DNA of 64,000 nt from Phytoamicus setariae (GTDB lineage Bacteria; Pseudomonadota; Alphaproteobacteria; Rhizobiales; Rhizobiaceae): the NCBI RefSeq assembly GCF_016722925.1, contig NZ_JAEQNC010000011.1:110632-174631 (forward strand), given 5' to 3'. Position 1 is the first letter of the stretch; each line of letters starts with the position of its first letter. Position numbers and translations under genes: made by a program. The notes under the pieces were generated by a model. It was given only the letters and a program-made list of their open reading frames with translations, ran no database searches and had not been told where the DNA came from. Shown here one piece after another: positions 58,932 through 64,000 of this stretch.

Positions 58932-60212
58932 TCAGGTCGCAACCTCCATATCTGACCGTTTCCAGGTTATCGTTACGCAGGCACCCGACTTGTTTTCGAA
59001 AGCCAACTCGGCGCCGGAGCGTTCGAGCAGGGTTTTGGCGATGAAAAGGCCCAATCCCAGGCCACCGGCTTTCGGATGCCCGGTGCGCCGGGTGACATAG
59101 GGTTCGCCGATTCGCTGCAGAATGTCTGGGGCAAAACCTTCGCCATCATCCTCGATGACGATCTGCACGATGTCCTTGTTGTGGCGGACGCGAATCGCAA
59201 CTTCGGACCTGGCATAGTCGACGGCGTTCTCGATAAGATTGCCGAGCCCGTAGACGATCCCCGCATTGCGACGTCCCATCGGCTCGTCCGCGCGGGCGCT
59301 CTCCTCGACGACATTGATCTTGATCCCGAACTCGCGATGCGGCGCCGACACCTCTTCGATCAACGAAGAGAGCGGCATCCTGCGCATGTGCTCTTCAGTG
59401 CCGGTCGACAGTGTCGTCAATCTCTTCATGATGTCGCGGCAACGCCCGCTCTGCGAGATCAGCAGCTGCACGTCGTCGAAGAAGCGGTCGTTAGCCGACA
59501 GCTCACGGCTCATTTCCTTGGCGACCAGCGCAATGGTGGCAAGCGGGGTGCCCAGCTCGTGGGCGGCGGCGGCGGCCAGACCGTCGAGCTCGGAAAGATG
59601 CATCTCCCGTTGCAGCACCAGTTCGGTTGCCGCAAGCGCTTCGCCGAGTTGGCTGGCCTCCACCGACACCCGATAGGCATAGAAGGCTGCGAACGACGTC
59701 GTGCAGACAATGGCGAACCACATGCCGGCGAGCAGCATCGGCTCGAACGGCACGCTAGCGCCGGGATACCAGGGAAGCGCAAAGGGTGAGAAGGCCAGGG
59801 CGGTAATACAAAGTATCGCCACCATCACCAGAGCCAGGCTGTAGCGCAGCGGCTGCGAGGCGCTCGAAATGATCACCGGCACGGAAATCAACGGTGCAAA
59901 TGGATTTGTCAGCCCGCCGGTGACGTAAAGGAGAGCGGCGAGCTGGAAGAGATCGAAGGTCAGCAAGGCCAGCGCCGCAGAAGGCTCCAGCCGCAATGTC
60001 GAGGGGTAGGTGAGATTGAGCCACGCATTGACCGCCGCCAGCAGCAGGATCAAGCCGGCGCAGGCGATCAGTGGCAATGAGAATTGCAGCACCCAGGCGA
60101 CGACGACGACCGACACCGCCTGGCCTGCGACCGCTAGCCATCTGAGCCTGATCAGCGTTTCGAGCCTGAGCTTGCGGCTTTCCGGCCGGCCGATGATCGT
60201 GTCAAGTGTCAT
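58932..60212 (-). CDS. actS: Redox sensor histidine kinase ActS (RegB/PrrB family)
   Basis: 426-aa kinase with about six membrane segments in the first 180 residues (for example WLAVAGQAVSVVVVAWVLQF). LGEALAATELVLQREMHLSELDGLAAAAAHELGTPLATIA contains the phosphorylated His within the unusual HELGTPLAT box that marks the RegB family. The HATPase domain ends with GGLGLGLFIAKTLLER. The redox-sensing Cys of RegB was not located with certainty. It follows hrpB by 12 bases. Confidence 0.93.
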   Translation of the reverse strand: MTLDTIIGRPESRKLRLETLIRLRWLAVAGQAVSVVVVAWVLQFSLPLIACAGLILLLAAVNAWLNLTYPSTLRLEPSAALALLTFDLFQLAALLYVTGGLTNPFAPLISVPVIISSASQPLRYSLALVMVAILCITALAFSPFALPWYPGASVPFEPMLLAGMWFAIVCTTSFAAFYAYRVSVEASQLGEALAATELVLQREMHLSELDGLAAAAAHELGTPLATIALVAKEMSRELSANDRFFDDVQLLISQSGRCRDIMKRLTTLSTGTEEHMRRMPLSSLIEEVSAPHREFGIKINVVEESARADEPMGRRNAGIVYGLGNLIENAVDYARSEVAIRVRHNKDIVQIVIEDDGEGFAPDILQRIGEPYVTRRTGHPKAGGLGLGLFIAKTLLERSGAELAFENKSGACVTITWKRSDMEVAT

Positions 60213-60224
60213 TGCTGCTCTCCG

Positions 60225-62687
60225 TCATGTGCCACGCGGCTTGGCGCGCGCCGTCGGCGGCGCCTCAGCCGGATCCTCGGGCCAGGGGTGTTTGGGATAA
60301 CGACCGCGCATATCGGCGCGCACGTCCCGCCACGATCCCTTCCAGAAACCGGGCAGGTCGCGCGTGGTCTGGATCGGACGATGGGCCGGCGATGTCAATT
60401 CCAGCACAAGCGGAATCTTGCCCCCGCCGATCGCCGGATGCATCTTTAGCCCGAAAAGCTCCTGTACCCTTAGCGAGACGCTCGGCTCCTCGCCGCTGAA
60501 ATCGATGGCATGGCGATTGCCCGCCGGCGATTCGAAGTGGGTGGGCGCCAGCCGGTCCAGATCGCGCCGCAATGCATGCGGCACCAGGCTGAGCAGCCCT
60601 TGCGAAATCGCATCGGCACCGATCGAATCAAGCCCACGCGCGTCGTCGACGAAAGGCAGCAACCAGTCCTCCAGGCTGGCAAGCAGGGCCACATCGCTCA
60701 CATCGGGCCATGGTTCGCCGATTCCCCGGTGAAGAAAGCCGATGCGCTCGCGCAGCTGCGCACCGGCCTTGGAGAAGGGCAGGGCGGAAAGGCCAACCTG
60801 TCTTACCCCGTCCATCAGGGCTTTGGCCGCGGCCGCGCCGGTCGGCCGGGGAAGTGGCGCTTCTTCAAAGATGATGGCGCCGAGCCTTGTCGTCCGGCGA
60901 GCCCGCACCTGCCGGCTCGCCAGATCGAAGAAGCACTGGTCCTCCCGGCGAATGGCGCCGGGCAGTTCCTGATCGATTTCGGCGCGCGACGTTTCCGCAG
61001 CCGCCAGAATGCGCTGTGCGCCGGCGCGGCCGGTGATGTCGGCGATGACAAGCATATCGGCCTTTGCCAGCCGTTCGGTCTCGGCAAGCTCGCCGCCGCG
61101 ACCGTTGGCCATCACGAAGCGCCCGCGCGCGCCGCGCTGCAGCGCGATCCGGTCGGGAAATGCATGCATCAGCAATCGGCCGGCAGAGGTCGGTAGGGTT
61201 TCTTTCCTCGCGCCGGGTATGTTTTCGGCCAGCCGCCGCGCCAGCCTGCGGGACGCCTCCGCTCGTTCTCCGCGTTCTGATCGAAAGCGCGAGAGCCGTT
61301 CATCGAGGTCGATGGCATTGCCGCCAAGTCCCTGTTCGGTCAAAAGCACCGCGAGTTCGGCCGCTTCCCTCCCGTGTCCCTCCCGGCTGGCTGCAAGCAC
61401 CATGGATGCAAGGCGCGGCGGTAGAGCAAGGTTGCGAATCAGCCGCCCGTCATTGGTAATCCCGCCCTTCTCGTCCAGGGCGGCCAGCGACATCAGCAGA
61501 CTTTTCGCTTCCTGCACCGCAGGCTTCGGCGGCACATCGAGGAATTTTAGCTCGCCCGGATCGGCAACGCCCCAGGACGCGAGATCGAGAATGAAGCCGG
61601 ACAGGTCGCTGGAGAGAATTTCTGGAGGGGTAAAAGCCTCGAGTGCTGCGGTCTGGCCCTGATGCCAGAGCCGCAGCGCAATACCGGGCTCGGTGCGTCC
61701 GGCGCGTCCGGCGCGCTGGTCTGCTGAGGCGCGCGAGGCACGCCGAGTTTCCAGCCGGGTGATACCCGTGGAGGCCTCATAGACCGGCAATCTTTGCAGC
61801 CCGCTGTCAATGACGATGCGCACGCCGTCGATCGTGATGGAGGTTTCGGCGATGGATGTCGCAAGGACAATTTTGCGCTTGCCCACTGGCGCGGGACGAA
61901 TCGCCTGGTCCTGTTCGGCTTGCGAAAGATTGCCGTAGAGCGGCGCAATGATCGTATCGGGGCCGAAGCGCCCCTCGAGCCGTTCGGCGGTGCGGGTGAT
62001 TTCCCGCTGTCCGGGAAGAAAGGCGAGGATCGAGCCGTCCTCGGCCCGATGCGAATCGATGATCGCCCGCGCCATCGTGTCTTCGATCGGCTGGGTCGAA
62101 TCGCGATCCTGGTAGCGAACCTCGACGGGAAAAGCCCGTCCGGTGCTTTCGATGGTGGGCGCGCCGTCCATCAGCGCGGCGATGCGGCCGATATCGAGCG
62201 TTGCCGACATCACCAGTATCCTGAGGTCGTCACGAAGCGCTGCCTGCACATCGAGCGCCAGCGCCAGCCCGAAATCGGCATCCAGCGACCGTTCGTGGAA
62301 CTCGTCGAAGATGACGGCGGCAACACCCTTGAGTTCGGGGTCGTCGAGAATCATCCGGGCAAATACCCCTTCGGTCACCACCTCGATTCGGGTCCGGGCC
62401 GATATCTTCTGGTCGAGCCGCATGCGGTAGCCGACGGTTTCGCCGGTTTTCTCGCCCAGCAGTGATGCCATCCGGTTGGCGGCGGCACGTGCTGCCAGAC
62501 GTCTTGGCTCGAGCAGGATGATCTTGCCGTCGCCGCGCCAGGGCGCGGTAAGAAGGTGAAGAGGTACGATCGTTGTCTTGCCGGCGCCGGGCGGGGCGGA
62601 CAACACGGCGCGGGTACCGGCATCGAGCGCGGCATCGATCGCGCCGAGCACGTCCGAGACCGGGTATTGGGGAAGGGGCGTCTGCAT
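60225..62687 (-). CDS. hrpB: ATP-dependent helicase HrpB
   Basis: 820-aa DEAH/RHA-family helicase of unknown cellular role. Walker A is in SAPPGAGKTTIVPLHLL. Motif II reads DEFHERSLDADFGLALA. Motif VI is ADQRAGRAGRTEPGIALRLW. The HrpB-type C-terminal domain follows from about residue 590, ending in the family-like GRYPKHPWPEDPAEAPPT. It lies 9 bases from the OCD gene upstream. Confidence 0.95.
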   Translation of the reverse strand: MQTPLPQYPVSDVLGAIDAALDAGTRAVLSAPPGAGKTTIVPLHLLTAPWRGDGKIILLEPRRLAARAAANRMASLLGEKTGETVGYRMRLDQKISARTRIEVVTEGVFARMILDDPELKGVAAVIFDEFHERSLDADFGLALALDVQAALRDDLRILVMSATLDIGRIAALMDGAPTIESTGRAFPVEVRYQDRDSTQPIEDTMARAIIDSHRAEDGSILAFLPGQREITRTAERLEGRFGPDTIIAPLYGNLSQAEQDQAIRPAPVGKRKIVLATSIAETSITIDGVRIVIDSGLQRLPVYEASTGITRLETRRASRASADQRAGRAGRTEPGIALRLWHQGQTAALEAFTPPEILSSDLSGFILDLASWGVADPGELKFLDVPPKPAVQEAKSLLMSLAALDEKGGITNDGRLIRNLALPPRLASMVLAASREGHGREAAELAVLLTEQGLGGNAIDLDERLSRFRSERGERAEASRRLARRLAENIPGARKETLPTSAGRLLMHAFPDRIALQRGARGRFVMANGRGGELAETERLAKADMLVIADITGRAGAQRILAAAETSRAEIDQELPGAIRREDQCFFDLASRQVRARRTTRLGAIIFEEAPLPRPTGAAAAKALMDGVRQVGLSALPFSKAGAQLRERIGFLHRGIGEPWPDVSDVALLASLEDWLLPFVDDARGLDSIGADAISQGLLSLVPHALRRDLDRLAPTHFESPAGNRHAIDFSGEEPSVSLRVQELFGLKMHPAIGGGKIPLVLELTSPAHRPIQTTRDLPGFWKGSWRDVRADMRGRYPKHPWPEDPAEAPPTARAKPRGT

Positions 62688-62696
62688 TGGGAAGGC

Positions 62697-63656
62697 TTAG
62701 ATCTCTTCTGAGGCCTTGCGGCCGATCTGTTCGAGCGCAAAGATCGCGCCGGCAAGGTCTTCGAGGCTCGCCCCAACCGACTTGAACAAGGTGATGTCCG
62801 AACCGCTTCCACGGCCGTTGGCCGCGCCAGCTGCAAGCTCGGCCAGTTCGGCGACGATATCGTCAGAAGAAATGACCCCGGCGCGAATCGGCTGGATGAT
62901 GTCTCCGCCTTCCGCGAGCGCGCCTGCGCGCGTGTCGACATAGATTCGCGAACGCCGCACCGCCTCGTCGTCACACTCGCGCATGGTCGGCTTGAAGGCG
63001 CCGATCAGGTCGAGATGCGTTCCGGGTTTTAGCCAGGCCCCTTCGATCAACGGCTGTTCGGACAGCGTGCAGCAGGAGATGATGTCGGCGCGTCGGGCCG
63101 CGGCTTCGAGATCGTCGGCAATGGAGACGGAAAGCCCGAGCGGCGCGACGCCGTCCCTGACAGCCTGCGCCTTGGCTTTGTCGCGGCCCCAAACAAGGAC
63201 TTGGGAGATCGGTCGGACGGCGGCGTGCGCCTCGATGAGATTGACCGACAGCCGCCCGGTTCCGACCACCAGCATGGTGGAGCTGTCCTTGCGGGAAAGA
63301 TAGCGCGACGCGAGCGCTGAAGCCGCTGCGGTTCGGCGTGCAGTCAATTCGCCGCCGTCGAGAATGGCCAGCAACTCACCGGTCGTTCCTGATGACAATA
63401 GGTAGGAGCCAAAAATCGCCGGCAGCCCACGCTTGCTGTTGTCGGGGAACACCGACACCATCTTGACGCCGAAATAGCGGCCCGGAACCCAGGCGGGCAT
63501 GAGCAGCAGCGTCGCCTCCGCCTCGCCCGGCACGTTCATTGCATGATGATGCCGCTTCGGCGTTTCCGGGTTGGAACGGAACATCAGGTCGAGCGCATCG
63601 ATCAATCCTGCAAAGGGCAGGGCATTGCGCGTTTCGGCTTCATCGAGCATCAGCAT
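62697..63656 (-). CDS. Ornithine cyclodeaminase / mu-crystallin family protein
   Basis: 319-aa NAD(P)-dependent enzyme. GVKMVSVFPDN (substrate region), a Rossmann fold with VVGTGRLSVNLIEAHAAV and TRRTAAASALASRYL-type (ARRTAAASALASRYL) helix are present. The family includes ornithine cyclodeaminases and ketimine reductases, so the substrate is uncertain. GGGAG lies 10 bases before the ATG. It is the first gene of an OCD-hrpB-actS-actR run. Confidence 0.88.
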   Translation of the reverse strand: MLMLDEAETRNALPFAGLIDALDLMFRSNPETPKRHHHAMNVPGEAEATLLLMPAWVPGRYFGVKMVSVFPDNSKRGLPAIFGSYLLSSGTTGELLAILDGGELTARRTAAASALASRYLSRKDSSTMLVVGTGRLSVNLIEAHAAVRPISQVLVWGRDKAKAQAVRDGVAPLGLSVSIADDLEAAARRADIISCCTLSEQPLIEGAWLKPGTHLDLIGAFKPTMRECDDEAVRRSRIYVDTRAGALAEGGDIIQPIRAGVISSDDIVAELAELAAGAANGRGSGSDITLFKSVGASLEDLAGAIFALEQIGRKASEEI

Positions 63657-64000
63657 GGATCAATCACTCCCTATATAGGACCGTCTTTGAGACGGGTTTA
63701 GCATCCCTGCGCCGCCGTGGCACGGTGGGTGATGGTTTGGCAGCCCTAAAATCGGGCGTTCCGGCCCGCTGCCTTCGGGATTTTTCTCTGATGACGGTGG
63801 TGTGACGGGAAGTATTGTTTAGAATCAATGGCTTGTGCGATTTTCTGGAATCTTGTGATAATAGGGTTTGACAGTATGAGGAGTGGGGCCTATAACCCGC
63901 TTCATCGAACGGGGCGGCGGTTGCTTCTGGCGGCCAACGAGCTCGCTCCTGAGATTGGACTGAAAGGTTCGGTTTTAGGGGAACGAAATTTGAGTGATTT
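63657..64000. other. Right-edge gap upstream of the OCD gene
   Basis: 344 bases without a supportable gene. The left part holds the OCD ribosome site and probably its promoter. The right part holds a near-consensus promoter pointing rightward, and the sequence after it shows no open frame with a ribosome site. This fits an RNA gene leader. Confidence 0.5.
63868..63896 (+). promoter_or_regulatory. Strong sigma70-type promoter, probably of an rRNA operon beyond the window
   Basis: TTGACA (63868-63873), a 17-base spacer, TATAAC (63891-63896): consensus -35 and near-consensus -10 at ideal spacing, rare in GC-rich rhizobial DNA outside rRNA/tRNA genes. More than 100 bases follow with no coding signal. 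The 16S gene itself is not in the window. Confidence 0.55.

Overview
The window reads as a chromosomal segment of an alphaproteobacterium of the order Hyphomicrobiales, most likely family Rhizobiaceae (Rhizobium/Agrobacterium/Sinorhizobium group). The grounds are high GC, tightly packed ATGA/TGATG-coupled genes, and gene pairs typical of that family: chvG-chvI next to a short hprK and pckA, trpFBA-accD-folC, addAB-trxA, a DivL-type kinase, actS-actR, and hslV-GNAT-hslU. No insertion sequence, phage, CRISPR array or tRNA gene was seen; almost everything is core chromosome.

Layout. 1-3.5 kb: + strand housekeeping run ppsR (cut by the window edge), maf, aroE, coaE, dnaQ, closed by a hairpin shared with convergent secB. 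4.2-7.6 kb: fxsA divergent from a Tim44-like gene, mltA, smr and an XRE regulator. 7.6-14.5 kb: gyrB, a nitroreductase with a DUF2218 gene, a GntR regulator divergent from intracellular PHB depolymerase phaZ, and a DUF2852 gene. 14.5-20.4 kb: a YgjP-type metallopeptidase, then trpF-trpB-trpA-accD-folC. 20.5-32.4 kb: a - strand run divL, tsaE/amgK fusion, murU-like, addB, addA, trxA. 32.8-38.2 kb: ahcY, ptsH (HPr), EIIA-Man, hprK, chvG, chvI on the - strand, divergent from pckA. 40-46 kb: arfB-alkB, convergent with hisB-DUF2628-hisH-hisA-hisF-hisE-coaA. 46-56 kb: hslV-GNAT-hslU, DUF1402, a cytochrome P450, a small secreted protein, a hydantoinase/oxoprolinase protein, glcB. 56-64 kb: APH-like kinase, L,D-transpeptidase, mmcB, and the - strand run OCD-hrpB-actS-actR. 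The last 340 bases carry a near-consensus sigma70 promoter pointing out of the window, of the kind expected before an rRNA operon.

The main non-genic signal is a set of five near-consensus parS (ParB/Spo0J) sites, 16-mers centred on CACGTG, spread over 56 kb at 1280, 10194, 20489, 40154 and 56905. Four of the five sit directly beside an intrinsic terminator hairpin. Together with the ppsR gene, which usually lies close to hemE and the rhizobial chromosomal origin, this suggests the origin-proximal, ParB-loaded region of the main chromosome.

The genes connect cell-envelope and carbon signalling (ChvG-ChvI, HPr/EIIA-Man/HprK, PckA), cell-cycle control (DivL, with tyrosine at the phosphoacceptor position), peptidoglycan recycling (AmgK/MurU), redox control (ActSR) and carbon storage (PhaZ). 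No wholly new multi-gene system was recognised. The best candidates for follow-up are the parS-terminator array, the tandem winged-helix GntR regulator, the hairpin before the TTG-started DUF2218 gene, and the MltA that cannot have a signal peptide.
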